Shown in pieces: positions 43,635-53,486 of a stretch of DNA of 64,000 nt (position 1 is the stretch's first letter; each line of letters begins with the position of its first letter). The translations under genes and the position numbers were made by a program. This DNA comes from Chloroflexota bacterium (GTDB lineage Bacteria > Chloroflexota > Anaerolineae > Anaerolineales > Anaerolineaceae), in contig JAKAFP010000003.1 in the NCBI GenBank assembly GCA_021825925.1, forward strand, positions 124,001 through 188,000. The letters are read 5' to 3'. The notes beneath the pieces are model-generated. The model saw only the letters and a list, made by a program, of their open reading frames with translations, searched no databases and was not told the origin of the DNA.

Positions 43635-44681
43635 TTAACCCAACAAATACGCCAGCACCCAGCGGGTGGTATCCAACAGCGCATCGGTGTGAGTGCGTTC
43701 ATAGTTGTGCGAGGCGTCAATGCCGGGGCCGATCAGCGCCACGGGCACGCTGCCGCCTGAACGCCAATAGGCGGAACCGTCCGAGCCGTAATAAGGATAG
43801 ATATCCACGCGGTAGTCAATACGTTGCGCTTCGGCCAGACTACGCAGGCGTTCGCACATGCCGTGATGGTAGGGCCCGCTCGTGTCTTTGACACACAAGG
43901 TAGCGTGGAACTCGTCCGAATTCTGACCCTCGCCAACGGCGGCCATATCCACAGCCAGCAACTCGCTGATCTTGAGCGGAAAATCCGCCTCGGAGAAATG
44001 CCCTGCTTCTTCATAATTATTAAAATAGAAACAGGTGGTCTGTTTCGGTTTGAGGTTGGCCGAGGACAGGCAGCGGATGGCTTCAACCAGGCAGGCCACA
44101 CCGGCCTTGTCATCAAGGTGGCGCGAACGAATAAAGCCGTTAGTCAGTTCCACCCGCGGATCGAAAGCAACAAAATCACCCACGCTGATGCCAAGGGTTT
44201 TGACGTCTTCAACGGTGCCAACACGTTCATCCAGGCGCACTTCCATGTGCTCCTGTTCGCGCTTGGTCTCGCTGACCTTGGCAGGATTGATATGCACCGA
44301 GGGAGTATCAATCAAAATTGAGCCGCGTATGCGCTTGCCACTGCGGGTGAGAATTTTGCAGCCTTCGCCTTCCACGGAGTTCCAACTATACCCGCCGATT
44401 TGCGAGAGCGTGAGCCGTCCGTTGGATTTGATGGTCTTAACCATGGCTCCAAGGGTATCCATGTGGGCGGTCAGGGCGCGGGGAGCGTCATCGCTTTCTC
44501 CGGGCAGGGTAACCATGAGTCCGCCCTTGGGCAAGACCTTGACGGTCACGTCAGAGATGCTGCGAAAGACTCTTTGCAGCAGCGCCGCAGCCTCTTGCGT
44601 ATAGCCTGTGGGGCTGGGCAGCTTCAAGAGCTCCACCAAAAAGCGGTTCAGCAGTCCTTCATCCACTTGGGGCAGATCCAT
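43635..44681 (-). CDS. M42-family aminopeptidase
   Basis: The 348-residue protein has M42 metal-site features: LTAHMDTLGAMV (His/Asp, about 73-84), RHLDDKAGVACLVEA (Asp, about 187-201), NNYEEAGHF (catalytic Glu pair, about 218-226), VDMAAVGEGQ and a final His (IDASHNYERTH). The EEAG in place of EEVG and other details resemble the M42 peptidases tied to NAGGN osmoprotectant clusters, but no such genes are here. ATG 44681 with AGAGG is preferred over GTG 44687. It overlaps the thioesterase stop. Confidence 0.88.
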   Translation of the reverse strand: MDLPQVDEGLLNRFLVELLKLPSPTGYTQEAAALLQRVFRSISDVTVKVLPKGGLMVTLPGESDDAPRALTAHMDTLGAMVKTIKSNGRLTLSQIGGYSWNSVEGEGCKILTRSGKRIRGSILIDTPSVHINPAKVSETKREQEHMEVRLDERVGTVEDVKTLGISVGDFVAFDPRVELTNGFIRSRHLDDKAGVACLVEAIRCLSSANLKPKQTTCFYFNNYEEAGHFSEADFPLKISELLAVDMAAVGEGQNSDEFHATLCVKDTSGPYHHGMCERLRSLAEAQRIDYRVDIYPYYGSDGSAYWRSGGSVPVALIGPGIDASHNYERTHTDALLDTTRWVLAYLLG

Positions 44682-44683
44682 GC

Positions 44684-45121
44684 TCACCTCTCAGGCTTGG
44701 GGAAAGATTTTCCCTCGAAAGTTTCAAAAGTTGCTCTCAATTCATCCGAAACAGGCACAGCTTTCTTGGTGCGGTAATCGTAAGCCACCATGACGGTTTC
44801 CATTTCAGCATGCACCACCTTGCCGTCTTCACTGGTAATCGTGCTACCCATCACCAGGCTCTTGTTGCCAATGCTGAGGATGCCGGTTGAGACATTCACT
44901 TTGACACCGGGGTCAATCGGCACCAGGTAGCGGCAGTGAATATCACCAACAATGAGGGGCAGATCCCAAAAGGACTTGCCATCAAACAGACCAAGTTCCA
45001 TCAGGTAGGCAAAACGCGCCTGTTCGGCAAAAGTGAGAAAGCGCGCATTGTTGACATGCCACTGCGGATCAAGGTCTCCATAACGGACAGAAATTGGATA
45101 ATTAAAGCGGAATGGAGTCAT
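44684..45121 (-). CDS. Acyl-CoA thioesterase (4HBT/YbgC-like hot-dog)
   Basis: The ~145-residue protein has the hot-dog signature VRYGDLDPQWHVNNARFLTFAE, with the catalytic Asp in the YGDLD... stretch. It hydrolyses acyl-CoA esters of unknown chain. ATG 45121 is where the family begins; a longer frame upstream runs through promoter DNA. A TATAAT ends six bases before it, with no ribosome site, so the message looks leaderless. Confidence 0.83.
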   Translation of the reverse strand: MTPFRFNYPISVRYGDLDPQWHVNNARFLTFAEQARFAYLMELGLFDGKSFWDLPLIVGDIHCRYLVPIDPGVKVNVSTGILSIGNKSLVMGSTITSEDGKVVHAEMETVMVAYDYRTKKAVPVSDELRATFETFEGKSFPKPER

Positions 45122-45127
45122 TTCGAA

Positions 45128-45133
45128 ATTATA
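45128..45133 (-). promoter_or_regulatory. -10 element of the thioesterase/M42 operon
   Basis: TATAAT on the minus strand, six bases before the thioesterase ATG. Confidence 0.5.
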
Positions 45134-45188
45134 CACCGCCCTCAGTGGGATACGGAAAAGGTAGGGATGATTGTCACTAGGATAATTT

Positions 45189-45217
45189 TTGGTAATTATA
45201 TAAAATGGGAGTACAAT
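45189..45217 (+). promoter_or_regulatory. Promoter of the Rrf2 regulator gene
   Basis: TTGGTA (45189-45194), 17-base spacer, TACAAT (45212-45217). It is flanked by an inverted pair TTTTGGTAA (45187-45195) / TTACCAAAA (45229-45237) that could bind the Rrf2 protein. Confidence 0.65.
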
Positions 45218-45252
45218 AGAGACAAATTTTACCAAAAGAGGTATATATAACA

Positions 45253-45651
45253 ATGCAGATCACGAGGCAAGCTGACTATGCGGTTCGCGCAATGCTCTTC
45301 CTGGCAAAACTCGACCCCACCCAACGCGCAGCGACCAGCCAAATCGCTGAAGTCCAGAAGATTCCCCCTTCCTTTCTGGCCAAGATCATTTCTCAACTTT
45401 CAATAGCCGGTCTGATCCACACATCACGCGGAGCCCGCGGTGGTGTGCTGCTTTCCAGACCTGCGGCATCCATTTCACTGCTTGAAGTGGTTGAAGCAAT
45501 TGACGGTCCCATCTCACTGAATGAGTGCACCCTGACTCCTGACATTTGTGAATTCTCTGATGACTGCCCCATGCACAAAATTTGGTGTGAAACACAAGAT
45601 GACCTGGTGAAGAAACTTCGCCAAACCACATTTGGCCATCTGGCTGCATAA
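45253..45651 (+). CDS. Rrf2-family regulator with Fe-S-type cysteines
   Basis: The 132-residue protein has the Rrf2 winged helix (about 1-80: QADYAVRAMLFLAKL, GLIHTSRGARGGVLLSRP) and four cysteines (92, 99, 105, 112) spaced as in NsrR/IscR-type members, so it may hold an iron-sulfur cluster that senses redox, NO or iron. It has an AAGAGG site. Targets are unknown; the MFS gene lies behind a terminator 120 bases downstream. Confidence 0.9.
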   Translation: MQITRQADYAVRAMLFLAKLDPTQRAATSQIAEVQKIPPSFLAKIISQLSIAGLIHTSRGARGGVLLSRPAASISLLEVVEAIDGPISLNECTLTPDICEFSDDCPMHKIWCETQDDLVKKLRQTTFGHLAA

Positions 45652-45726
45652 CGATTAGAACTAACACAAAACCTCTTTAGATCTGCGAAAAACCTCTATT
45701 TAGATCAACAGGGCAATTCCTAGTAT

Positions 45727-45756
45727 GCCCTCCCATAAACCGGGAGGGCTCTTTTA
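45727..45756 (+). terminator. Terminator after the Rrf2 gene
   Basis: Perfect 8-bp stem GCCCTCCC / GGGAGGGC, loop ATAAACC, T-rich tail. Confidence 0.88.
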
Positions 45757-45771
45757 TAAGTCAAGGTTATT

Positions 45772-46950
45772 ATGAAAACTTCATTGAATATCAAACTGGG
45801 GGTTTTTACTTTTTCGCGTTTGGTGGTGAACACCTCCTCGCGCATGATCTATCCATTTCTGGCTGTGTTTGCCAGTGGGTTGAATGTCGAAATTGGAACG
45901 ATCTCGCTGGCAATGGCGGTATCCATGGCAACAAGTGCTTTGGGTCCTTTTCTGGCGCCAATTGCTGACCGGCGCGGACGCAAGACAGGCATGCTGATCG
46001 GTATGGGATTATTCCTGGCAGGCATGCTGTCTGCCAGTTTATTCCCTTCGATCGTGACCTTCTTTATCGCCATCCTGCTAGGGTCTCTGGGAAATAATGT
46101 ATTACTGCCGCCCATCCAGGCTTACCTTGGAGATCACACCCCTTATGAACGGCGGGGATTCTATATGGCGGTCATCGAACTTTCGTGGGCTTTGTCATTT
46201 ATTGTGATGGTTCCCCTGGCTGGAATTATCCTTGAAAACGCGCTGTGGAATGGGCCTTTCATTGCTCTAAGCATTGCTGGCGCCATCGCTACACTGCTGA
46301 TCTGGTGGCTGGTACCAAACGATCTTCCCTCGCAGGAAGAGCCTGTAGCCGTTTTCACGGACATCCGCAAGGTGTTGGGATACCTTCCGGCCGTCATGGG
46401 TATGTTGATGGGGCTTTCCTTCATCCTGGGCAATGAACTGATCAACGTAGTTTTTGGTGTATGGATGCAGGATGCCTATGGGCTGCAGATTGCCGCCCTG
46501 GGGGCTGCTTCTGCCGTCATCGGCTTTTCTGAGCTTGGCGGCGAGGGGATTGCTGCGTTTTTGGCCGACCGCATCGGCAAGGAACGTTCCATTGCGGGAG
46601 GGATCATTCTCAGCAGTTTGACTGTGGTCACTCTCCCGTTCATAGGAAACTCCACTGTGGGTGCCTTTATCTGGCTGTTTCTCTTTTACCTGGCATTTGA
46701 AGTAGTGATCATCAGTTCACTACCTTTGATGTCAGAGATCATGCCAACCGCCCGAGCCACCACCATGGCTTTGTTTATAGCTTCATTTTCCATGGGCCGA
46801 GCGTTAGGAGATCTGGCGGCACCTATCCTTTATAAAGGTGGAATTTTGGTCAATGGTGCTGTTAGTTTGGTCTTTAATTTATTGGCATTATTTTTACTCT
46901 CAAAAATAAAATTTAAGATGCCCAGTGTTAAATCAAACAGTATAGATTGA
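45772..46950 (+). CDS. MFS transporter
   Basis: The 392-residue protein has about twelve membrane segments and the loop 2-3 motif DRRGRKTGMLIG (about 64-75) of the major facilitator superfamily. The overall pattern is that of drug- or sugar-efflux MFS proteins. Substrate is unknown. The ATG has an AAGG site at 6 bases. Confidence 0.88.
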   Translation: MKTSLNIKLGVFTFSRLVVNTSSRMIYPFLAVFASGLNVEIGTISLAMAVSMATSALGPFLAPIADRRGRKTGMLIGMGLFLAGMLSASLFPSIVTFFIAILLGSLGNNVLLPPIQAYLGDHTPYERRGFYMAVIELSWALSFIVMVPLAGIILENALWNGPFIALSIAGAIATLLIWWLVPNDLPSQEEPVAVFTDIRKVLGYLPAVMGMLMGLSFILGNELINVVFGVWMQDAYGLQIAALGAASAVIGFSELGGEGIAAFLADRIGKERSIAGGIILSSLTVVTLPFIGNSTVGAFIWLFLFYLAFEVVIISSLPLMSEIMPTARATTMALFIASFSMGRALGDLAAPILYKGGILVNGAVSLVFNLLALFLLSKIKFKMPSVKSNSID

Positions 46951-46957
46951 TCATTCC

Positions 46958-46995
46958 AATCATAAAACCTCCTTAGTAAAGGAGGTTTTATGATT
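46958..46995. terminator. Bidirectional terminator
   Basis: A perfect 15-bp stem AATCATAAAACCTCC / GGAGGTTTTATGATT between the convergent MFS and chemoreceptor genes. Confidence 0.85.
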
Positions 46996-47013
46996 ATTAA
47001 TTAAGATCAAATT

Positions 47014-49356
47014 TTAGCTTTTTAACTTGAACTGGGTAACAACTTTATTAAGGGCTTGAGCCATTTCGGTGAGTGTCTCTGCTGAAGCAGTAACCTCTTC
47101 AACCTGGGCGGTCATTTCTTCTGTACTGGCACTGACCTCTTCAATGGCTGCACTGTTTTGTTCACTGACACTGGCAATACTTTCAATTGCTGCGTTGACC
47201 TCACCAGAATTTGCTGACATTTCTTCAGTTGAAGCCGTGTTTTCTTCTACGACCGCAGAAACGGAGTCAACCGCCGAAACCAATTCCTCTGAAGCCGACT
47301 TCATCCTCTCACTTGCCTCTGAAGCCAATGAAGCTTGCTTGTTGACTGCATCTGCTGCATCCAGGATTTCATGTAAAGCTGAACCTGCCGCATTGGCATT
47401 GACCACACCACTTTCAACTTCCTTCGATCCTTCTTCCATGGCTTTTACAGCTTCTGCAACGGTATTTTGGATGCCATTTATTAAAGAAGCGATTTCTTTA
47501 GTGGCTAGTGAAGAACGTTCCGCAAGTTTTCGAACTTCATCCGCGACTACGGCAAAGCCCTTGCCGTGTTCGCCAGCCCTGGCCGCTTCGATGGCGGCAT
47601 TAAGGGCTAATAGATTGGTTTGTGAGGCAATGTCTTCAATCGTCTCTACAATGGCACCAATCTCTTCGGACCGTTTACCCATTTCCTCAACTTTATCGGC
47701 CGAAAGTCCAACCTTGGTCTTGATGCTTTGCATCCCTGCAAGAGTATGCTCCACCGTTTCAGAACCTTTTCGGGCTGCTTCAGATGCAAGTGCTGAATCT
47801 TTGGTGACCGCTGCAGCATTGCCTGCAACCTGTTGAATAGCTTGATTGATTTGCTCTGTGATCTCAGAAGCTCTTGATACTGCCAAACTTTGTTCCTGGG
47901 CTCCCTTGGCAACGCCTTCAATCGCTTTTGTCATTTGGTCAACAGAACTTGCTGTCTTGGTAATTGCAGAGGCTTGATCTGTAGTGCCCTTCGCGACCTG
48001 TTGGATCGTGGCGGAAATCTGATTCGTTGCCCGACCCGCCTGATTGGCAGCACTTGATAATTCGTTGGCCGCTTCATCAAGGTTGGTTGCGCTTTGCGCA
48101 ACTTGTCCTATGGTTTCGTTTAATTTCTCGATCATGGTAGAAAAAGCCACGCCAAGTTCATCGTCGTCAGAGATCGCGAAAACACTTCCGGTAAGATCAC
48201 CATTTGCGATCTGCCTGGCAGTATCAGCCATTTGCGATTGATAATTTATGATTTGCTGGAAGCTTCTTGCCAATAAACCTATTTCGTCATTTCCTTTTGC
48301 ATTAACCTGTAGCTTCAGATTACCAACAGCGAGTTTTCCAGCTACATCCGACATCTCTCTGATTGATCGTGCAATGGAGCGTGTCACAAATATAACGATA
48401 AGAATAATTGCCAGAATGATGACAAAGTCAATCGCAACTGAGGTCAACACAAATCGGTTGACTTGTGCCATGACTTCATTCTGGTTTTGTTCTATGACCA
48501 ATCCCCAACGCAATGATGGGATCCAGGTATACGAACCAATCACTTTTTGCCCAACATAATTAAGGTAGGTTGAAGTTCCACTATTGCCGGCAGCAATTTG
48601 TTGACTGGCAAAAGTATCCATTTTGTAGTTCAAGACGGCCGTTTCCAACACTTTCCCATCCGCGTCTTTAACAAGACCTTGATCAATTAACTGTTTTTCA
48701 TACTTTGGAACAGTGATCATAGTCCCGTCTTGTTTGATCAGATAGGCTTCACCTGTGTCTCCTAATTGTAACTGAGCCAAAACTTCGCCAATTGTTGAAA
48801 CAGGTACGTTTCCGATCACTGCGCCAACAATCTGACCATTCTTTTTAATTGGAGCTTCATTAACAATGATGACATGTCCAGTTCCCCGCGAGACTACCGG
48901 ATCAGAAACCATCTCATTGCCCTTCATTCCCTCTACAAAATAAGTGCGATCATGCACATCAATGGTCTTTTTATCAGTATTGATCGTTGTAATGCCATCA
49001 GAACCAATTACAGCAAAAGACTCAAACTTCCCCCAAAGGTCGCGGTAGTCGAAAATGAGTTGCATGGCATTTGTTTGGTCAAAATTTTGGATAGCATCCA
49101 ATGTGGCCAGCGTTCTTACCTTAATAAGTAGTTCACTGGCCCATTCAGTAATAAACCTCGTTTCATCTTCAGAGATTTGAGAAAACCGTTGAGTGATCAG
49201 ATCCTGATTTTGCTTAATGGATTGTAAAGTTGAATACGTTTGCAATCCCACTAAAGGAATTAATGTTAGAGCCAGCACAATGATCAGTAACTTGGCCTGG
49301 ATAGATTGTCGAAAGGATAATGATCCGGATGAAACCTTCTGCTTTTTCTCTCTCAT
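47014..49356 (-). CDS. Methyl-accepting chemotaxis protein with dCache sensor
   Basis: The 780-residue receptor has an N-terminal membrane helix (about 20-42), an extracellular dCache_1-type domain (about 43-295), a second helix (about 305-330), HAMP (about 330-385) and a long signalling domain with the hairpin tip [20 protein letters not shown]. Its ligand is unknown. No flagellar or che genes are nearby; in non-flagellated organisms such proteins can feed type IV pilus motility or other kinases. Confidence 0.93.
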   Translation of the reverse strand: MREKKQKVSSGSLSFRQSIQAKLLIIVLALTLIPLVGLQTYSTLQSIKQNQDLITQRFSQISEDETRFITEWASELLIKVRTLATLDAIQNFDQTNAMQLIFDYRDLWGKFESFAVIGSDGITTINTDKKTIDVHDRTYFVEGMKGNEMVSDPVVSRGTGHVIIVNEAPIKKNGQIVGAVIGNVPVSTIGEVLAQLQLGDTGEAYLIKQDGTMITVPKYEKQLIDQGLVKDADGKVLETAVLNYKMDTFASQQIAAGNSGTSTYLNYVGQKVIGSYTWIPSLRWGLVIEQNQNEVMAQVNRFVLTSVAIDFVIILAIILIVIFVTRSIARSIREMSDVAGKLAVGNLKLQVNAKGNDEIGLLARSFQQIINYQSQMADTARQIANGDLTGSVFAISDDDELGVAFSTMIEKLNETIGQVAQSATNLDEAANELSSAANQAGRATNQISATIQQVAKGTTDQASAITKTASSVDQMTKAIEGVAKGAQEQSLAVSRASEITEQINQAIQQVAGNAAAVTKDSALASEAARKGSETVEHTLAGMQSIKTKVGLSADKVEEMGKRSEEIGAIVETIEDIASQTNLLALNAAIEAARAGEHGKGFAVVADEVRKLAERSSLATKEIASLINGIQNTVAEAVKAMEEGSKEVESGVVNANAAGSALHEILDAADAVNKQASLASEASERMKSASEELVSAVDSVSAVVEENTASTEEMSANSGEVNAAIESIASVSEQNSAAIEEVSASTEEMTAQVEEVTASAETLTEMAQALNKVVTQFKLKS

Positions 49357-49484
49357 TTCTCACTCCTTTAATCAACCACAGAAACGGGGGGTTGCGATAA
49401 TAAGGTTGTAGCAAATCGCTCGTAATAAAACCCTAAATAATGCATAAAAATATAGATTAATTTTTTGTTCCAAAAAAGAGCCCC

Positions 49485-49514
49485 TTACCAATAATTTTTT
49501 CAATCAGGTATACT
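49485..49514 (+). promoter_or_regulatory. Promoter of hutI operon
   Basis: TTACCA (49485-49490), 18-base spacer, TATACT (49509-49514). Confidence 0.55.
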
Positions 49515-49546
49515 ATTATTCATAAGTAAAAAAAGGTTGAGGCAGC

Positions 49547-50797
49547 ATGCTTATTCATTCCGCATCACAATTGATCACGATGGCTGGTCCTCCACAGCGC
49601 GGAAGGGAACTCGGACGCCTGGGGATCATCCCAAATGGCGCCGTGCTAATCCGCGATGGATTGATCGTTGAAACCGGTACAACGCTTGCCCTCCTCAACA
49701 AATATCCGGAAGAGGAACGCCTGGATGCAAATGGCAAGGCCGTGCTGCCCGGTTTTGTGGATGCTCACACCCACCTGGTTTGGGCTGGCGACCGTGCTGC
49801 GGAATTTGAAATGCGTCTGCAAGGCAAGAGCTATATGGAAATCATGGCGGCCGGTGGTGGCATTGCTTCAACGGTAAAAGCCACCCGCTCGGCGGAACAC
49901 GAATCGCTGCTGCATCATACCCGTGAACGCGCTCAGAATATGTTTGCACACGGCACCACAACAACGGAAGCCAAGACCGGCTACGGCCTGGAACTTAACA
50001 CTGAGCTTGCCCAAATGGAAGTCTTACTTCAACTCGACCACGAGGGTCCGCTGGAGATTGTGCCGACTTTTTTGGCTGCCCACGCCATCCCTGCTGAATG
50101 CGCCGGCAGGGAAGATGACTATACCTTTTTGATTTGCAACGATATGCTGCCTGCCCTGATAGAATGGTGGAGCCGCAAAGGCGCTGGTCACCCCCTGCCC
50201 TTTGTGGATGTCTTTTGCGAAAAAGGCGCTTTTAACCTTGAACAAACCCGGAAGATCCTTTCCACGGCCAAAGCATTGGGATTCCCACTTAAAGCGCATG
50301 TGGATGAATTTGAGAATTTGGGTGGAGCCGCCCTGGCTTGCGAACTGGGCGCCGCCTCGGTGGATCACGCTGTCAAGACTTCGGCAGTTGAAATCCAAAC
50401 GTTGGGAAGGTCTGATACGGCAGTGGTTTCACTGCCCTGCACTCCCTTTGGGTTGGCCGAATCACATTTCACCCCCGCCAAAGATCTGCTTGATGCGGAT
50501 GCAATTCTCGCTCTGGCCACGGACCTCAACCCCGGCACTGCCTGGTGTGAGAACATGCAGTTCGTGATGGCGCTGGCTTGCAGAGCAATGAAACTGACCC
50601 CCGCCCAGGCGCTGGCGGCCTCAACCATCAACGCCGCTTATGCCATCGGACGCAGCCAGATCATCGGTTCACTCGAGGCTGGCAAACAGGCTGATATGCT
50701 GATCCTGACCGTGGAGGATTACCGTCACCTGGCCTACCGTTTCGGCGGCAATTTGGTTGGGACGGTGATCAAAAAAGGGAATATATTTCCCCAATAG
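49547..50797 (+). CDS. hutI: Imidazolonepropionase
   Basis: The 416-residue amidohydrolase opens the ring of imidazolonepropionate to formiminoglutamate, the third step of histidine degradation. Visible are the metal-binding VDAHTHLVWAGDR (about 71-83), TTTEAKTGYGLE, the H..D set KAHVDEFENLGGA, and ATDLNPGTAW (Asp ligand). The length is normal. It heads an operon with an HD hydrolase and an IMPase-like gene. Confidence 0.95.
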   Translation: MLIHSASQLITMAGPPQRGRELGRLGIIPNGAVLIRDGLIVETGTTLALLNKYPEEERLDANGKAVLPGFVDAHTHLVWAGDRAAEFEMRLQGKSYMEIMAAGGGIASTVKATRSAEHESLLHHTRERAQNMFAHGTTTTEAKTGYGLELNTELAQMEVLLQLDHEGPLEIVPTFLAAHAIPAECAGREDDYTFLICNDMLPALIEWWSRKGAGHPLPFVDVFCEKGAFNLEQTRKILSTAKALGFPLKAHVDEFENLGGAALACELGAASVDHAVKTSAVEIQTLGRSDTAVVSLPCTPFGLAESHFTPAKDLLDADAILALATDLNPGTAWCENMQFVMALACRAMKLTPAQALAASTINAAYAIGRSQIIGSLEAGKQADMLILTVEDYRHLAYRFGGNLVGTVIKKGNIFPQ

Positions 50798-50830
50798 CAT
50801 TTATTTCTAGAAATAATTATCAGGAGTTGG

Positions 50831-51466
50831 ATGCTTACATTGGAAAAAGCCCGTGCATGGTATGAACATGTGGACGCCGTGCACGATTTCTCTCATATTG
50901 AAAGAGTCTACAAAATGTCCGAGCGGCTGGCGCTGGCCGAAGGCGCCGATCTTGAGATCGTGCATGCCGCCGCCCTGCTGCATGACGCGGACGGCACCGC
51001 ACCTGGCAGCGAGGCACGCCTCGAGCACCACTTGCGATCCGCGGAATTTGCCGACAAAATATTAAGCGAAGAAGGCTGGCCTGAAGGACGGATCAAAGCA
51101 GTCCAACACTGCATCCGCGCACACCGCTTCAGGGGAGACAAGGAACCACCCGAGTCCATCGAAGCCAAGTGCATTTTTGATGCCGACAAACTGGACGTGT
51201 TGGGCGCCATTGGCGCCACACGGGTTGTGGTTTATGCCGCCCTGGCCGGTACTCCGTTCTATGCCCCGCCCTCGCAGCAGTTCATTGACAGCGGCAAGGA
51301 AGTCGAGGGTGAACTGCACAGTGCTTATCATGAACACCTCTATAAATTGCAAAAGATCGAGAAGAAACTGTTCACCCAAACCGCCAAAGAATTGGCGCGC
51401 GGGCGCAGCCAGTATCTGGACGGGTTCTTTGAACAGCTCATCGCAGAGATCAACGGAGAAAGATAA
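50831..51466 (+). CDS. HD-domain phosphohydrolase
   Basis: The 211-residue protein has the HD signature in order: HDFSHIERVYKM (about 18-29), AAALLHDADG (His-Asp, about 52-61), HCIRAHRF (about 94-101) and DADKLDVLGAIGATRV. This is the YedJ-like uncharacterised HD group that hydrolyses phosphoesters. Substrate is unknown. It lies 33 bases after hutI and 1 base before the next gene. Confidence 0.88.
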   Translation: MLTLEKARAWYEHVDAVHDFSHIERVYKMSERLALAEGADLEIVHAAALLHDADGTAPGSEARLEHHLRSAEFADKILSEEGWPEGRIKAVQHCIRAHRFRGDKEPPESIEAKCIFDADKLDVLGAIGATRVVVYAALAGTPFYAPPSQQFIDSGKEVEGELHSAYHEHLYKLQKIEKKLFTQTAKELARGRSQYLDGFFEQLIAEINGER

Positions 51467-51467
51467 T

Positions 51468-52244
51468 ATGGAACCTACGCTTAACCAGGTGATCGCCTGG
51501 GCCAAGGCAGCCGGGCAGATCGCCCTGGATGGCCTCCACACCAAACACACCATTGGCTATAAAAGTGAAACCGACTTCGTCACTGAAGTGGATCACGCCT
51601 GTGAGAAATTGCTCATGGATTCCATTTTTGGAGGCTTTCCGGACCACTCAATAATCGCTGAAGAGACCGGCAAGGTCAAAGGCCACGCCGATCACTGTTG
51701 GCACATTGATCCTTTGGACGGGACGATCAATTACAGCCACAAGGTTCCGTTCTTTGCCATCTCGGTGGCTTATCAATTTCAGGGAAAACTGCAATTGGGG
51801 GTGGTTTACGACCCCTCACACGATGAATGCTTCAGCGCGGAACGCGGCAAGGGGGCCTGGCTGAATGGTGAAGCGATCCATGTTTCAGACTGTCCTGATC
51901 TGCAGCACAGCCTGTTGGTGACCGGTCTGCCGCACAACGAACCGGATCTGACCGTTGTGTCTCGCCGCATGGAAATTTTTGGACGCATCACGAACATCAC
52001 CCAGGGCGTACGGCGCCTGGGCTCCGCGGCGATAGACATGTGCTATGTGGCTTGCGGACGGTTGGATGGCTATTGGGAAGAAAAAATTAACTCGTGGGAT
52101 ATCGCCGCCGGGTCGTTGATCTGCAAGGAAGCTGGCGCGATGGTCACCGATTTTCAGGGCAACCCCGATTACTTCAAGCCGCCATACGGTTTGGTAGCCT
52201 CCGCGCCGGGGATACATGAGGAACTGCTTAAGAATCTTAGCTAA
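51468..52244 (+). CDS. Inositol monophosphatase family protein
   Basis: The 258-residue protein has the IMPase motifs EET (about 64-66), DPLDGTINY (about 81-89) and WDIAAGSLICKEAGA (about 204-218). Members dephosphorylate inositol phosphate, histidinol phosphate or related compounds; the sequence does not decide. ATG 51468 lies after a GGAGAAAG site; a longer upstream frame is out of phase with the real HD gene and is a shadow. Confidence 0.92.
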   Translation: MEPTLNQVIAWAKAAGQIALDGLHTKHTIGYKSETDFVTEVDHACEKLLMDSIFGGFPDHSIIAEETGKVKGHADHCWHIDPLDGTINYSHKVPFFAISVAYQFQGKLQLGVVYDPSHDECFSAERGKGAWLNGEAIHVSDCPDLQHSLLVTGLPHNEPDLTVVSRRMEIFGRITNITQGVRRLGSAAIDMCYVACGRLDGYWEEKINSWDIAAGSLICKEAGAMVTDFQGNPDYFKPPYGLVASAPGIHEELLKNLS

Positions 52245-52264
52245 AAATATTGAGCTTCTTAATT

Positions 52265-52302
52265 GCATGCCCCCGAATTCTTTCACCAGAATTCGGGGGC
52301 AT
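52265..52302 (+). terminator. Hairpin after the hutI operon
   Basis: A perfect 15-bp stem CATGCCCCCGAATTC / GAATTCGGGGGCATG with loop TTTCACCA; the tail is weakly T-rich. Confidence 0.7.
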
Positions 52303-52354
52303 GTCCTTAATAGGAAGCCAAAATTTCAACATTGTTTAAATACACTTTTGGCGT

Positions 52355-52681
52355 TTAATCTTCTTTCTTCCAGGTTTTTGAGCTTTGGTGCAGGTCATCC
52401 AGTTGCTTCCAATGATGAAGAATGGCGCGTTTGCCCTCTTCGGTGATCTGCACCTGTGTATTGGGTTTCTTTTCGACAAAACGTTTGTCGAGCTGTACCA
52501 GTCCGCCTTCCTCCAGTTTGGAGAGATGGCTTGAAAGGTTGCCGCCGGTCAGGCCAGTCAGGCGCTGCAAAAAGAGATAGTCCGCGGTGTCGCAGGAGGC
52601 CAGCGCAGTGAGGATGGCCAGGCGCGCAGGTTCATGGATCAGCCGGTCCAGGCCGGCCAGTTCTTCAAATGGGGTGGTCAT
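52355..52681 (-). CDS. Winged-helix transcriptional regulator
   Basis: The 108-residue protein has a winged helix of the HTH_34/MarR-like type (about 10-85: EPARLAILTALASCDTADY, GLTGGNLSSHLSKLEEGGLV). Such small regulators usually control the neighbouring membrane gene. Its start overlaps the stop of that gene by 4 bases. Confidence 0.85.
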   Translation of the reverse strand: MTTPFEELAGLDRLIHEPARLAILTALASCDTADYLFLQRLTGLTGGNLSSHLSKLEEGGLVQLDKRFVEKKPNTQVQITEEGKRAILHHWKQLDDLHQSSKTWKKED

Positions 52682-53295
52682 TTATCCTCCGCTTTGGGCG
52701 AGAGGGTGCGAACCAGAAAGAGGTGTCCCCAGAAGCCGGCAACGATGGTAAAAAGACCCACAAACAAGGTAATGCCAAAGAGCTGAGCCCTTAATCCCAC
52801 GGCATGCCACCAACCCGGAAGCCCCAAAAGCGGCAGCAGACTGACGATGATCGAAAGTACCGCACCGATGGGATAGTAAAGCAGATAACGCCCCTTAACC
52901 AGCCAGGTGATGCGGATGTAATCAGCCAGCAGCCCCAACCCAAAGGCCAGCCCGACCATACTTAAGGGTAATTTTAAGGTAGCATCCAACCAAAAAGCAA
53001 CGAGCGCAATGAACCCAAAAACGCTGGTAATGATCAATTCCAAGCGCTTGCTTTCGGTTGAATTTTTTACCTTGCCAAAGGAATGTAGGTAGAAACGGTC
53101 CAAACCCCAATAGACAATTAAGAGAACCACCACCATCAACAAAAGAATCAAATACCATTTTGCTGAAATCGGATATTTGGCTCCGTTCGCCCAAAGGCCA
53201 ACCCCAATAGCGAGCAGCCCAATAGGGACCATTCTCAGTCCTTGAAGGTTAAAATAATTGGTGGACACAAATCGAATTTCGTTCAGGTTTTTCAT
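52678..53295 (-). CDS. Integral membrane protein, unknown function
   Basis: The ~205-residue protein has about six hydrophobic segments. ATG 53295 with GGGAGAGG is preferred over the longer frame. It is cotranscribed with a winged-helix regulator. The pairing is seen often, with the regulator in second place, but the function remains unknown. Confidence 0.72.
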   Translation of the reverse strand: MKNLNEIRFVSTNYFNLQGLRMVPIGLLAIGVGLWANGAKYPISAKWYLILLLMVVVLLIVYWGLDRFYLHSFGKVKNSTESKRLELIITSVFGFIALVAFWLDATLKLPLSMVGLAFGLGLLADYIRITWLVKGRYLLYYPIGAVLSIIVSLLPLLGLPGWWHAVGLRAQLFGITLFVGLFTIVAGFWGHLFLVRTLSPKAEDK

Positions 53296-53486
53296 TTTCC
53301 TCTCCCTGTGAGGCAACGCACTTTGCGTTGCAAACTTAGTTGTATTATAGATCGGATTTAACAAATTTCAAGCCCCCAATTATCTATTCACTGTCACCCT
53401 CTTTCTCCTGAGAAAATAAATAAACATAACATGCATTGGAACACCAAAGCACACATAATTTAAATATTATTTTGATCACTGGAGAA

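Noticed and set aside
51177..51467. Extended start of the IMPase gene
   Set aside because: This is an out-of-frame shadow of the HD-domain gene; the family N-terminus starts at 51468.
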